Of a DNA stretch of 64,000 bases, positions 23,342-34,363 are shown one piece after another. The position numbers and the translations under genes were made by a program. Location: assembly GCA_903825315.1 (NCBI GenBank), contig CAIKAD010000001.1:62001-126000 (forward strand), given 5' to 3'. Source of the stretch: an uncultured Candidatus Peregrinibacteria bacterium. GTDB lineage: Bacteria; Patescibacteriota; Gracilibacteria; Peribacterales; Peribacteraceae. Within the stretch, counting starts at the first letter, position 1; each line of letters opens with the position of its first letter. The notes beneath the pieces were generated by a model that worked only from the letters and a program-made list of their open reading frames with translations, was not told the origin of the DNA and did not search any database.

Positions 23342-25189
23342 ATGTCGAGCAAAATTCACATGATGAAGGACGTAGCAAAGGATGTAGCAACAGACGTTGT
23401 GCCCGCCCCACTTATAGAAGCAGCAGCGTATGTGAGGGTGAGTACCGAAGAACAAGGGGACAAGTACGGACCCGACTTTCAGAGGCATGAGATCATACGG
23501 TACGCCGAGTACCACGGATACAGGGTTCTGCCGGAACACGTGTACATGGACATCGGGTATTCCGGAGCGACGAGCATTGAAGAACGCGAGGGACTCAAGA
23601 GCTTATGGGAAGCGGCGGAGCGCAAGGAGTTCTCCACCGTCCTTGTGTGGAAGGTTGACCGCTTGTTCCGGCGGCTTCTCTACCTTCTGGACGCCCTCGA
23701 CCGTCTCTCGAAGCTGGGTATCGGCTTTGTCGCAACGACGCAGCCCGAGATGAATACCACGAGCAGTATCGGAAAGGTCATCATGGCTGTTATCGGCATT
23801 CTCTCCGAGGTGGAGCGCGACAACATCCTGGAACGAACGGCGGCGGGAAGACAGGCGGCAGCACGGGCGGGCAAGTGGGCGGGCGGCAGATATCCCCCGT
23901 ACGGGTATGACATTGATCCCGCGACGCGCATCATGAGCGTGAACGATGAAGAGGCAAACATCGTCCGCAAGATCTTTGATTGGCTCGTGCGGGACAGGCT
24001 CACGACGTACGCCATCCAGAAGAGAATCAATGCGATGAAGGTCAGAACGAAAGCGGACTCTGCGGTGAAATCGCTTCGTGATCAGGGTAAGGAGCCTGGG
24101 TATTGCAGAACGAGGAACGCGGAGAATTTCTGGGGGCACAGCACGATCATCAAAGTGCTCCGGCAGGACGCCTACAAGGGGGAGTACTACTACAACAAGC
24201 GCAAGCGCGGGAAGGATCCCGCGACGCGCAAGATGCGTGAGGTCATCAATCCCCGCGAGAAGTGGATTCCCATTCAGTGCATTCCTATCGTAGAAAAAGA
24301 AGTATGGGAAAAGGCTCAGCAGATCCTTGCGGATAACCAGAAACACGCTCGAAGAAACCGACAGCATGACTACTTGTTCGCGGGAGGGATAGTCGTGTGC
24401 GGCGTCTGCGGCTCCAACTACGAGTGCTACATGAAGAAGAAATATAAACGGTCGGGCGGGGGGCGGGTGTGCGTGGACCAGTTTCCGCAATGCCGTTGCC
24501 GCAAGATCAGCCTGACGAAGGCGAGCACGCGGTGCACGAACCGTCATATCTCCGAGCGGATTCTGGAAGACCGCGTGTGGAAGCAGATCCATTCCCTCCT
24601 TGCCGATCCCCGTCATTTCCTCGACCGCTTACAACAACGCGAGGAGAGAAAAGGAAATGCGCAGGAGTTGCGCGTGAAATTGAGGGAAATCGACGCCGAA
24701 CTTGCGGAAGCGCAGAAAGAGTGGGATCGCGTGCTTGACCTCTACGAGCGCGGTATCCGCTACCAGAACCCCGGTGAGCTGCCCGAACGGCAGCGGCAGA
24801 TACAAGCCCAGAAACAAGTGATCACCGTCGAGCGGAACGCCATTGCCGGGAAGCTTCTGTCGCAGGAGGAGAAACGCGACCGCGCGAAGCTGGCCTCCCT
24901 CCTCGCAAAACGCTACCGCTCATCGCTGGAAGACCTCTCTCCTAAAGAACGGGCGCGTCTGATACGGGACGTCGTTCGCAGGATTGTCGTGTACCCCCGC
25001 AAGATCCACATTGAATACCGTCTGAGTAGAAGCCTCTTCGAGAAGACCCAAAACGGGGAAGACGGGGGTGGCGGTGATCAGTTGCCACCCCCTCGTCACC
25101 ATTATTATCAAACACTCACCACACCCCCGGTACCAGCCGATACGTCACTTTCTTCCTGTAGGCCGCATAACCGGGCAATCCTTTGGTGA
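23342..25189 (+). CDS. Large serine recombinase (integrase)
   Basis: 615 residues. The catalytic resolvase domain has AAAYVRVSTEEQ with the nucleophile Ser, and VWKVDRLFRRLL; ILSEVERDNILERTAAG is the long E-helix. A recombinase domain (GGRYPPYGYDID onward), a zinc ribbon (CGVCGSNYEC with later CRC/C ligands) and a coiled-coil insertion follow. Such enzymes integrate elements at short att sites without tRNA targets and normally sit next to one att site. The last 25 or so codons overlap the 3' end of the opposing chromosomal gene at 25116, so the native C-terminus was probably changed by integration. Confidence 0.92.
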   Translation: MSSKIHMMKDVAKDVATDVVPAPLIEAAAYVRVSTEEQGDKYGPDFQRHEIIRYAEYHGYRVLPEHVYMDIGYSGATSIEEREGLKSLWEAAERKEFSTVLVWKVDRLFRRLLYLLDALDRLSKLGIGFVATTQPEMNTTSSIGKVIMAVIGILSEVERDNILERTAAGRQAAARAGKWAGGRYPPYGYDIDPATRIMSVNDEEANIVRKIFDWLVRDRLTTYAIQKRINAMKVRTKADSAVKSLRDQGKEPGYCRTRNAENFWGHSTIIKVLRQDAYKGEYYYNKRKRGKDPATRKMREVINPREKWIPIQCIPIVEKEVWEKAQQILADNQKHARRNRQHDYLFAGGIVVCGVCGSNYECYMKKKYKRSGGGRVCVDQFPQCRCRKISLTKASTRCTNRHISERILEDRVWKQIHSLLADPRHFLDRLQQREERKGNAQELRVKLREIDAELAEAQKEWDRVLDLYERGIRYQNPGELPERQRQIQAQKQVITVERNAIAGKLLSQEEKRDRAKLASLLAKRYRSSLEDLSPKERARLIRDVVRRIVVYPRKIHIEYRLSRSLFEKTQNGEDGGGGDQLPPPRHHYYQTLTTPPVPADTSLSSCRPHNRAILW

Positions 25190-25790
25190 GCAACTTTTCC
25201 TCGTCCACAGCCCGCAGCATGATGAAGGGGATCACGAGTGCAAAGCCGATGAGCGTCCACCAGGAGCCGAGCGCGACGGGCGTGGCGAGGATCATGATGG
25301 TGGAGCCGAGGTACATGGGATGGCGGACGATGGCGTAGGGTCCCGTCGTAATCACCTTCTGGCCTTTATCGATCTCGATGACGCGGGATGTGTAGGTGTT
25401 CACTTTGAACGTGAGGAACACGATAGAGAAGCCGAGGACGATGAGCACATCGGCGATCACTACAGCCTGCCACGGTACCTGCGACCATCCGAAGCGGTGG
25501 TCCAGCGCGGCGAAGACAAAGGATACGGTAAGGAGCACGCTGAGGATCGCCATGATCATCCGTTCGATGGGACGCTGTTCGCCGCGCTTCATCCGGCGCT
25601 TCAGCAGCGCCGGGTCGTTCTTATAGAGATACAGGGTGATGAACACAGTGGGAATGAGGAATGCTGCGAGGAATGCCCATCCTTCCCAGTAGAGGAATGT
25701 TCCTGCTGGCAAAAAGAGGAGCGCAGTCATCACGAGGATGAACAGCAGTGATTGGATGGAAACGCGGAGGACAAAGTCGAAGGGAATCAT
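25116..25790 (-). CDS. Isoprenylcysteine carboxyl methyltransferase-like membrane protein
   Basis: About 224 residues with five or six TM segments. KVITTGPYAIVRHPMYLG and the terminal GLPGYAAYRKKVTYRLVPG are the SAM-binding and C-terminal motifs of the ICMT/PEMT-like family. Bacterial members methylate unknown small or lipid substrates. I choose the Met at 25790 because a TATGAT box ends 7 nt upstream; the track Met (25802) lies inside that box. Divergent from the ArsP-like permease with overlapping promoters. Its 3' end is overlapped by the integrase. Confidence 0.85.
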   Translation of the reverse strand: MIPFDFVLRVSIQSLLFILVMTALLFLPAGTFLYWEGWAFLAAFLIPTVFITLYLYKNDPALLKRRMKRGEQRPIERMIMAILSVLLTVSFVFAALDHRFGWSQVPWQAVVIADVLIVLGFSIVFLTFKVNTYTSRVIEIDKGQKVITTGPYAIVRHPMYLGSTIMILATPVALGSWWTLIGFALVIPFIMLRAVDEEKLLTKGLPGYAAYRKKVTYRLVPGVW

Positions 25791-25797
25791 GGGAAAT

Positions 25798-25825
25798 ATC
25801 ATACAGGGTGCGGGCGTGGTACAGT
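25798..25825. promoter_or_regulatory. Back-to-back leaderless promoters
   Basis: Minus strand: TATGAT (25803-25798), 7 nt before ATG 25790. Plus strand: TACAGT (25820-25825), 6 nt before ATG 25832. The two -10 boxes are only 16 bp apart, so the two genes probably compete for polymerase. Confidence 0.55.
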
Positions 25826-25831
25826 ATCGGC

Positions 25832-26782
25832 ATGTCTCTCTTTGCGCCTCTGGAGCTTTTCGCCGAATGGATCACGCTCTCCGTGTTCCATATCCCGCAA
25901 GGGCGCTGGGCGGATGCCGTGATCTTCTTTGTGGCGGATACGGTGAAGATCTTCCTTCTCATGTCGGTGATCATTTACGTGGTCACGTTCCTCCGGTCGT
26001 ACCTTCCTCCGCACAAGATCAAGTCGCTCCTCGCACGGAGGTTCCCGCTTGTCGGCCATGTCCTCGCCGCGGGCATCGGCATCGTCACTCCCTTCTGCTC
26101 CTGCTCCGCCATTCCGTTGTTCCTGGGGCTCACGGAAAGCGGCGTACCGCTGGGTGTCGCATTCTCGTACCTCGTCTCCGCGCCCATGGTCAACGAGGTG
26201 GCAGCCGTCCTCCTGCTCGGCCTCTTCGGATGGAAGGCGATGCTGCTCTACATCGGGTCGGGCGTTGCACTCGCCGTCATCACAGGGTTTATCCTGGGGA
26301 AGTTGGACCTGGAGCACCTGCTCATCCGCCAGGACGTTCGCGCACCGGCGGTAGCCGTTCCCACCGTTCCCGACCGTCATCGGCGGGCGCTGCGGTACAC
26401 GGGGAACCTGCTCAAAAATATCTTTCCGTACGTCGTCATTGGCGTGGGTGCCGGGGCACTGATCCACGGCTACGCACCGGCCGATGTTCTCGCACGCATT
26501 GCAGGCAGGGGCAATCCGTTCGCCGTCCCCATCGCCGTCCTCATCGGCGTGCCGCTCTACTCCAATGCGGCGGGAACCGTGCCGATCGTTCAGTCTCTGG
26601 TGGAGAAAGGATTGCCGATGGGCACCGCACTTGCGTTCATGATGGCCATCACGGCGCTCTCCGTGCCCGAAATGATCATCCTCCGGAAGGTGATGAAGAC
26701 AAAACTGCTCGCGCTCTACATCATCATTCTCGCCGTGGGGATTATGGCGACGGGCTACCTGTTCAACGCCGTTCTCGTGTGA
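25832..26782 (+). CDS. Permease of the ArsP/DUF318 (COG0701) family
   Basis: About 316 residues, eight or more TM segments. The family mark is TPFCSCSAIPLFLGL in the first half, with the paired Cys, and the repeated half IGVPLYSNAAGTVPI. Members export organoarsenicals or are of unknown substrate. The Met at 25832 is chosen because of the TACAGT box 6 nt upstream; the longer ORF reads through the divergent gene. No arsR or arsenic gene is adjacent, so substrate is open. Confidence 0.85.
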   Translation: MSLFAPLELFAEWITLSVFHIPQGRWADAVIFFVADTVKIFLLMSVIIYVVTFLRSYLPPHKIKSLLARRFPLVGHVLAAGIGIVTPFCSCSAIPLFLGLTESGVPLGVAFSYLVSAPMVNEVAAVLLLGLFGWKAMLLYIGSGVALAVITGFILGKLDLEHLLIRQDVRAPAVAVPTVPDRHRRALRYTGNLLKNIFPYVVIGVGAGALIHGYAPADVLARIAGRGNPFAVPIAVLIGVPLYSNAAGTVPIVQSLVEKGLPMGTALAFMMAITALSVPEMIILRKVMKTKLLALYIIILAVGIMATGYLFNAVLV

Positions 26783-26789
26783 CGGCCGA

Positions 26790-27386
26790 TCAGTCCGGCA
26801 CCACCGGGGTCCTGTTGCCGTAGTACACCGCCGTCACCGTCTTGTACCAATCAGTCGCCTCGCTCGCGACGTACTTTTTGGCGTCCTCGCGGGTGGGGAA
26901 GCGGTTGCCGTACACGCGCAGCCAGATGCTCTCAAAATCGGCGTAGCTCTCGGCGGGGGAGTCGTACGTCTTAAAGCCGCACTGGCCGTTGGAGCATCCG
27001 CGGATGCCGTGGCAGTTGTTGCGGGAGAGGCCCGTTCCCGTGGTGCAGTTCTCCGTCTCCGCCATTGCCACTGCGTACGCCAGCTTGCGGATGTCTACGC
27101 CATTCGCAGACACCTTGGGCGAAGAAACCTTGGGGCAGTGCTTCTTCTCCCCTGCGCTGCAGAGCTGATTACGCAGGTCCTTCGCATTCTGATGGAGTTC
27201 ATCTTGCTGTTTTACGTACTCCGTCTGGTTCTGTGCCCACTCGTCCTGGAGTGCATCGAGCTTCTTTTGCAGCGCCTGTGCGTTGGGCACCTCCGGCGCT
27301 TCCGCCAGTCCGACACTGCCCAGGGACGCGCCGCTCGCAAGGAGGCACGCGACCGTACCGATGAGGAATCTTTGGGAGTTCTTCAT
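26790..27386 (-). CDS. Secreted lysozyme/glucosaminidase-like protein
   Basis: 198 residues. A signal peptide (FLIGTVACLLASGASLGS) is followed by a coiled-coil region (QALQKKLDALQDEWAQNQ) and a C-terminal domain starting KLAYAVAMAETENC, where AETE looks like the catalytic Glu helix of lysozyme-like glucosaminidases; NNCHGI, YDSPAESYADF and RVYGNRFPT fit that fold. Four Cys suggest disulfides. Probably cleaves peptidoglycan. Converges on the permease gene with only 7 nt between stops. Confidence 0.7.
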   Translation of the reverse strand: MKNSQRFLIGTVACLLASGASLGSVGLAEAPEVPNAQALQKKLDALQDEWAQNQTEYVKQQDELHQNAKDLRNQLCSAGEKKHCPKVSSPKVSANGVDIRKLAYAVAMAETENCTTGTGLSRNNCHGIRGCSNGQCGFKTYDSPAESYADFESIWLRVYGNRFPTREDAKKYVASEATDWYKTVTAVYYGNRTPVVPD

Positions 27387-27542
27387 ACGATAAGGGGGTA
27401 GAACATTTAATCATGTACTCATAGAATGTCAATGCCACAGGATGTGGTTTATTCTGTGTTTTGGACGTAAAAGGTGATTATTTCATACATACGAAAGGAA
27501 AGAGGACTACTCCTCTGTCCAGCCCACTTGTCATTCGTCAAT

Positions 27543-28067
27543 TCATGCCATAAGCATTTCCCGGAGCTTCATGAGCTTGGGTCCGATGACGATTGCGCAG
27601 TAGGGAGCATGGGGATTCTTTACGTAGTACTGTTGATGGTTCACTTCGGCGGGGTAGAAGGCGTTGAACGGTTTCACCTCCGTTGTCACCGGTGTGCCGT
27701 ATTCCTGTTCCGCCTTCCGCATTGCGGCGGAGATGTACTTCTTCTGACCTTCGTCCGTCCACAGGATCAGGGACCGGTACTGGGTGCCCACGTCGGGGCC
27801 CTGTTGGTTTAGGGTGGTGGGATTATGGAGAGAGAAGAATAAGGAGAGGATGCGTTCCAACGACACGATGTCCGGGTCGAATGTCACACGCACCACTTCC
27901 GCGTGCCCCGTGGTCCCGGTGCAGACATCGTCATACGTCGGGTGGGGCATGTGGCCGCCGGCGTAACCGGGTTCTGCGGAAAGGACGCCCGGCACGTGGG
28001 TGAATATTGCTTCGGTGCACCAAAAACATCCGCCGCCGAGGATGATGATAGAAGATTTGGAATGCAT
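27543..28067 (-). CDS. msrA: Peptide methionine sulfoxide reductase A
   Basis: Reduces Met-S-sulfoxide in proteins. About 174 residues from ATG 28067: GGGCFWCTEA holds the catalytic Cys and the conserved Trp; PGYAGGHMPHPTYDDVCTGTTGHAE and NQQGPDVGTQYRS are family motifs. The longer ORF upstream is unlikely to be translated. Sits after msrB on the same strand with about 120 nt between, forming an oxidative-damage repair pair. Confidence 0.95.
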   Translation of the reverse strand: MHSKSSIIILGGGCFWCTEAIFTHVPGVLSAEPGYAGGHMPHPTYDDVCTGTTGHAEVVRVTFDPDIVSLERILSLFFSLHNPTTLNQQGPDVGTQYRSLILWTDEGQKKYISAAMRKAEQEYGTPVTTEVKPFNAFYPAEVNHQQYYVKNPHAPYCAIVIGPKLMKLREMLMA

Positions 28068-28190
28068 AGAAGTCTGGAGAAGAATAGAGACCGCATGGAC
28101 CTTCACCTTTCCTCTATCACCTCTTCCCAAGGAGGAGAGGAGAGTGAGGGATGTCCTGTGAAGGTACAACGGAGATCAGGCCAGTGCATG

Positions 28191-28592
28191 TCAGTCCTCT
28201 TCTTCATCGGCGAAGGTGGGACGCTCCTCTACGTCCGGAACGAAGCACATGGAGAGGGAATTGACGCAGTGGCGCGTGTCCCTTTGGGTCAGTTTTTCGC
28301 CTTCGAATACATGTCCCAGATGTGCTCCGCACGCGGTGCATTGGATTTCCGTACGGATTCCGTCAGCATCGGGAATGCGGATGACTGCGTCTGTGATTTC
28401 CTGGTCAAAGCTGGGCCACCCGCAGCGCGCGTCGAACTTGTCCTCCGAGCGGTAGAGCGGTGTCTCGCACCGGCGGCACACGTAGGTGCCTTTTTCCCAA
28501 AAATTATCGTACGCGCCCGAAAACGGTCGTTCTGTATCCTTGCCGACGATGATGCTCTCTTCTTCGGGCGTGAGTGATGAAGACGTAGCCAT
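28191..28592 (-). CDS. msrB: Peptide methionine sulfoxide reductase B
   Basis: Reduces Met-R-sulfoxide. About 133 residues from ATG 28592: zinc ligands in CRRC and CTAC, substrate motif CGWPSF, and the catalytic Cys in TRHCVNSLSM. An acidic tail follows. The track ORF starts earlier (28676), but the extra residues do not match the family. It precedes msrA. Confidence 0.94.
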   Translation of the reverse strand: MATSSSLTPEEESIIVGKDTERPFSGAYDNFWEKGTYVCRRCETPLYRSEDKFDARCGWPSFDQEITDAVIRIPDADGIRTEIQCTACGAHLGHVFEGEKLTQRDTRHCVNSLSMCFVPDVEERPTFADEEED

Positions 28593-28706
28593 CAACTTTG
28601 CATTTTCTCTCTTGATGCAAGCGGAAGCAACTGTTCTATGCAGTAAATATGACTTTGGAAAAACTTCTCTCGTCAATCTTTTCCCTCACCGTCCAGATCC
28701 GGTCTC

Positions 28707-28859
28707 TCAAAAGACGGGGATGATCGATGCAAGAACGCCGCCTGCCGGCGTGGGGGCTGTCCCCGAGTACACCAGCATCACCGCAATGAGAAAAGCCACT
28801 GACGAAGCACAGAATGTTCCGGCAATCCACGTCGCGCGCTGCTGGGAGGTTGTGTTCAT
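28707..28859 (-). CDS. Tiny membrane protein (paralog 1)
   Basis: A 50-residue ORF from ATG 28859, absent from the track. It has one TM (TFCASSVAFLIAVMLVY) and ends GGVLASIIPVF. It aligns over its whole length with the neighbouring 49-residue ORF, which ends GGILASLIEVF; conservation of the protein pattern with DNA divergence supports both as real. Function unknown; N-in with a short outside tail is likely. Confidence 0.6.
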   Translation of the reverse strand: MNTTSQQRATWIAGTFCASSVAFLIAVMLVYSGTAPTPAGGVLASIIPVF

Positions 28860-28896
28860 GGAAAAAAAGAAGAAAGCCCGATAGGAAATTCCATCC

Positions 28897-29046
28897 TTAG
28901 AACACCTCGATCAGCGAGGCAAGGATGCCTCCCGCTGCAACGGGCGACGTCCCTGTTTCCCGCATCACGACGGTGAGGAGGAGCACGGCCGAAGCGCTGA
29001 ACAACCCTGCGAGCAGGGTGAGGCGCCGATTGGCGTTTGTCTCCAT
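28897..29046 (-). CDS. Tiny membrane protein (paralog 2)
   Basis: A 49-residue ORF from ATG 29046: basic start (NANRRLT), one TM (LLAGLFSASAVLLLTVVM), then TSPVAAGGILASLIEVF. Tandem paralog of the ORF at 28707, 37 nt upstream of it on the same strand. The end of the gene contains hairpin-forming sequence (CCTCG-CTGAT-CGAGG). Not in the ORF track. Family not recognised. Confidence 0.6.
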   Translation of the reverse strand: METNANRRLTLLAGLFSASAVLLLTVVMRETGTSPVAAGGILASLIEVF

Positions 29047-29202
29047 AGGGAGAGGGGGTATTTGTATTGAATATATTATAACACAAATAAATAATTATAG
29101 CAATTAGTCCCGGGTTCACCCTATTGGCTTCTGGATCAGAAAATATCTCTGATCATTCCGTGACGGTAATGGGGGGAGAAAGCGTGGCCGACGCCCCGTC
29201 AA

Positions 29203-30234
29203 TTGAGGAATCCGCCTGCATTAGGCATGATCATGCACGACTTCTCTTTTGCCATGGCAGCATCCACATCTTCCGGTTCCGTGCTTTCCGAGCTTCTCGC
29301 GCAAGCGTGGACGTTGATGGTCCGTGCGCGGAGGCAGCTCCTGTGGGGCATCGTTGCCATTTCCTTCCTCAGCGTGCTCATGCAGGTGGTGGTGGGGGAT
29401 CGCGTGGGCACGGAAGCGGCAACGCAGGTGCGAAAGCTCTTGGGAGAACAGCGGTACCAGCAGCTCGTTTCGGAGATGCGTTTGCAGGGTGCCGGTGATG
29501 CCGCGCAATTGCAGAACTTTTCCGGTCAAGTAGCCACGGTGGTACAGGAGAAATTTGCTTCTCTCTCCTCCGCGGAGCAGCGCGCGTTCCTTTCCTCCGC
29601 TATCCAGGAAAGCCTCATCGATCTGTTGCCCGTCCTCTCCATATTCCTCCCACTCTTCCTGTTGCTTACGGTGTGGTCGCGCACGTTTTTCCTCCACCTG
29701 GGCCTCCATCCGGAATGGGACTTTAGCACCGCCATCGGGCGCTCCACGCAGAAGTTCCTTCCCCTGCTCGTTGTCTTCGCCCTGCTGTTCCTCTGCTCGC
29801 TCGCGTGGCTGCCGGGGGTCACGTTTTTCCTCATTCCGTATTCGCCGTTCGCGGTGCTTCTGTTCCTCATATCCTTTGTGCCACCCGCCATCCTGGTGCC
29901 GCGTTTTGCGCTGGCGCCCGTGATTTGCCTTACGGGCGGGGGGGTAGTCCGCAGCGTGGGGCAGAGCTTCCGCCGCAGCAAGGGGCGGTACTGGAAGATT
30001 GTGGGCAATGTCCTCGCCGCGCTCCTGCTCTCCACCATCGCCCTGTGGTTCCTCCTCACCGTTTCGGACATCGTGGGGGCGGTCCTCAATTTCTCCTACG
30101 TACTGCTCTTCCTCTACTGGCTCCGCCAGGCGCTCTCCTTCGGATCTGCCGCATACCGCACGGTCTTCCTCGCGCGACTTTCGGATAGCCTGCTCCAGGG
30201 CCCGCAGAAGATGATGGCGCGGAAGGTGCGGTAA
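29203..30234 (+). CDS. Polytopic membrane protein, YciC/GDPD-anchor-like
   Basis: 343 residues or slightly fewer; Met codons at 29227, 29233 and 29254 are alternative starts. A first TM (LLWGIVAISFLSVLMQVVV) precedes an extracytoplasmic helical region, then five or so TM segments. The repeated pattern RFALAPVICLTGGGVVRSVGQSFRRSKGRYWKI resembles membrane proteins of the YciC/DUF975 kind, where a x-R-F-x-L-x-P motif is followed by S-x-x-l-t-k-g. Function unknown. Confidence 0.65.
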   Translation: MRNPPALGMIMHDFSFAMAASTSSGSVLSELLAQAWTLMVRARRQLLWGIVAISFLSVLMQVVVGDRVGTEAATQVRKLLGEQRYQQLVSEMRLQGAGDAAQLQNFSGQVATVVQEKFASLSSAEQRAFLSSAIQESLIDLLPVLSIFLPLFLLLTVWSRTFFLHLGLHPEWDFSTAIGRSTQKFLPLLVVFALLFLCSLAWLPGVTFFLIPYSPFAVLLFLISFVPPAILVPRFALAPVICLTGGGVVRSVGQSFRRSKGRYWKIVGNVLAALLLSTIALWFLLTVSDIVGAVLNFSYVLLFLYWLRQALSFGSAAYRTVFLARLSDSLLQGPQKMMARKVR

Positions 30235-30252
30235 ATCGGCGCAGCCGATGTA

Positions 30253-30425
30253 CCGCCCTCACCCCTAGCCCTCTCCCAGGGGGAGAGGGGAATGTTTGTG
30301 TTCTTTGGTTGTTTGTTTTGTGTGTTGTTTGGACACTCAAGAAGTCCCTGATTGAAAGCAGTGGCTTTGCCTTGGCTAGCGCTGCGCCCCCTTTCTCCCC
30401 CGGAGAAAGGGGGCTGGGGGGATAG
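30253..30425 (+). repeat. MITE-like intergenic inverted-repeat element, copy B (degenerate)
   Basis: Begins CCGCCCTCACCCCTAGCCCT, then CTCTCCCAGGGGGAGAGG and AATGTTTGTGTT as in copies A and C; the right end, CCCCCTTTCTCCCCCGGAGAAAGGGGG, is a different hairpin and has lost the outer terminus. Confidence 0.6.
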
Positions 30426-30461
30426 AGGAGAAACAAGACAACAAACAAAAACTCAACGTCC

Positions 30462-32745
<2,284 letters not shown>

Positions 32746-32857
32746 TCTGTCCGCTTCAACAATATTCTCTACTAAGGTGCGGCATCTCTCATCACTGTCA
32801 ATTGCTTTATCTTCCTAATAGGGAAAGATACCGCGCGTCCCTTACGGCTCACCTCCC

Positions 32858-33094
32858 ATGTTAACCGCTCAAGACATTTACGCCCGCCTCGAAGCGCTCA
32901 ATGACGAAGCCATTGCATCGATAGCCTCCATTGTCGAACTCTGCCGCGACGCTGCCGAAGAAGATCCCGAAGCCGTGGACCTGCAGGAGATTCTCGATCG
33001 ATGGGCCGATGCTGCCGATGAACACGGATGGAATCCGGCTGTCACATCGCGCCTGGCAAAGGGGATTGTGGATCTGTGCAAGCAGGGGGAGTAG
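32858..33094 (+). CDS. Small acidic helical protein
   Basis: 78 residues, mostly helix, acidic (ELCRDAAEEDPEAVDLQEILD). No family recognised. A strong intrinsic terminator follows the stop by a few bases, good evidence for a real transcribed gene. It is separate from pilT, which has its own promoter. Confidence 0.6.
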   Translation: MLTAQDIYARLEALNDEAIASIASIVELCRDAAEEDPEAVDLQEILDRWADAADEHGWNPAVTSRLAKGIVDLCKQGE

Positions 33095-33099
33095 CGCAG

Positions 33100-33136
33100 C
33101 TTCCATTGCTCTCCAGAGAGCATGGAAGTGTTTTTG
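33100..33136 (+). terminator. Intrinsic terminator
   Basis: CTTCCATTGCTCTC-CA-GAGAGCATGGAAG forms a 13-bp stem with one bulge, followed by TGTTTTTG. Ends the 32858 transcript. Confidence 0.85.
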
Positions 33137-33209
33137 TCTGCCTCAACCCTCTCCTTTCCGGCCCGATCCTCAGGAGGGGGCAGATCCATACAGTGAGAAT
33201 TACGGTATA

Positions 33210-33244
33210 TTGATACAATAGCAAAAAGATGGTATAATAACTAC
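33210..33244 (+). promoter_or_regulatory. Strong leaderless promoter of pilT
   Basis: TTGATA (33210-33215), 17-bp spacer, TATAAT (33233-33238), then 6 nt to the GTG start at 33245. The best sigma-70-type promoter in the window; the transcript would begin at the start codon. Confidence 0.75.
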
Positions 33245-34282
33245 GTGGACACACAAACAACGATCCCACTCTTCCAGAAGGCCGTGGAGGCGAAGGCGTC
33301 GGACGTGCACGTGGCCGTCGGGTCGCCCATCCTCTTCCGCATCGACGGTGTGCTCATCCCGCAGACGGAACAGGACGTAACGCCCGAGCAGGCGCTTGCC
33401 ATCGTGCGCGCGGTGCTGGGCGAGGGGCCGTTCAAACGGTTTGAGGCCGAGAAGGAAATTGACGTGTCGTACCAGGTGGGCAACGGCACGCGACTGCGCG
33501 TCAATTGCCACTACGAGCGCGGCAACATGGGCCTCGCTGCGCGTGTTATCCCGGCAGTCATCCCCACCATCGAACAGCTGCAGCTTGGGGACATTGCCAA
33601 CAAGATCTTTTCGCTTGAAAACGGGCTCGTGCTGTTCACGGGACCCACCGGCATGGGAAAGTCCTCCTCGCTTGCGGCGATTTTGCAGTCCATCAACGAG
33701 AAGGAAGCCAACAACATCATCACGCTGGAAGACCCCATCGAATTCCTGTTTCCCAAGGGCAAGTCCATGATCCGCCAGCGCGAGTACGGGCACGATTTCC
33801 TCTCGTTCCCCGAGGCGATGAAGCGCGTGCTGCGCCAGGATCCGGATATCGTGATGGTGGGCGAGATGCGCGACCCCGAGACCATTGCCGCAGCCCTCAC
33901 ACTCGCGGAGACGGGGCACCTCATCTTCGCCACGCTCCACACGCCCAACGCCATCCAGACCGTGGACCGCATCATCGATGTCTTTGCGCCCCATCAACAG
34001 GGGCAGGTGCGCGCACAGCTCTCGCTCTCACTCAAGATGGTGGTGGCGCAAAAGCTCCTCCCCAAGGTGGGCGGCGGGCGCGTAGCCCTGCGCGAGGTGC
34101 TCCTCAATACCGCTGCGGTAGGCAACACCATCCGCGACGGTCGCACGCAGGAGCTCACTACCGTGATGCAGACGAGCGAGGATGTTGGCATGGTCACGTT
34201 CGCAAAGGCGGCAGAGCGTCTCCTGGTCCATGGGCTCATTACCAAGGACTTGTATCAGACGTTGTCGGCGACGGTGAGGTGA
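33245..34282 (+). CDS. pilT: Type IV pilus retraction ATPase PilT
   Basis: 345-residue hexameric ATPase that powers pilus retraction. An N-terminal PAS-like domain (ASDVHVAVGSPILFRIDG) is followed by Walker A GPTGMGKSS, the Asp box TLEDPIEFLF, Walker B VMVGEMRDPETI and the His box TLHTPNAIQTVDRI. The GTG start is fixed by the promoter 6 nt upstream. No other pilus gene is in the window, so the machine is encoded elsewhere. Confidence 0.94.
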   Translation: MDTQTTIPLFQKAVEAKASDVHVAVGSPILFRIDGVLIPQTEQDVTPEQALAIVRAVLGEGPFKRFEAEKEIDVSYQVGNGTRLRVNCHYERGNMGLAARVIPAVIPTIEQLQLGDIANKIFSLENGLVLFTGPTGMGKSSSLAAILQSINEKEANNIITLEDPIEFLFPKGKSMIRQREYGHDFLSFPEAMKRVLRQDPDIVMVGEMRDPETIAAALTLAETGHLIFATLHTPNAIQTVDRIIDVFAPHQQGQVRAQLSLSLKMVVAQKLLPKVGGGRVALREVLLNTAAVGNTIRDGRTQELTTVMQTSEDVGMVTFAKAAERLLVHGLITKDLYQTLSATVR

Positions 34283-34363
34283 AGACGCTTGGAAGCTTAG
34301 CAGTCAGATATCAGGAGACGCTTGTTTTAGGCAGCGATTAGGGCTGGAGCGGAATTCGTTGCA

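Larger units (their letters stand above)
10561..25115. mobile_element. Integrated accessory element with defense operon, replication module and serine integrase
   Basis: Between tRNA-Leu and the chromosomal ICMT-like gene lie a methyltransferase/HerA/NurA/HEPN cluster, several XRE regulators, a terminase-like HTH protein, a primase/TOPRIM-helicase pair, a SpoVG-like protein and a large serine integrase at the right edge. This content fits an integrative plasmid or phage-derived element. Both limits are inferred: I could not find a convincing attL/attR direct repeat by eye. The defense half is visibly more AT-rich than the replication half, so it may be a later insertion into the element. Confidence 0.65.

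Noticed and set aside
23603-24616. 337-residue minus-strand ORF
   Set aside because: Shadow of the serine integrase.
28636-28830. 64-residue minus-strand ORF starting MDCRNILCF
   Set aside because: Out of frame with the better-supported tiny membrane protein at 28707-28859, which has a paralog next to it.
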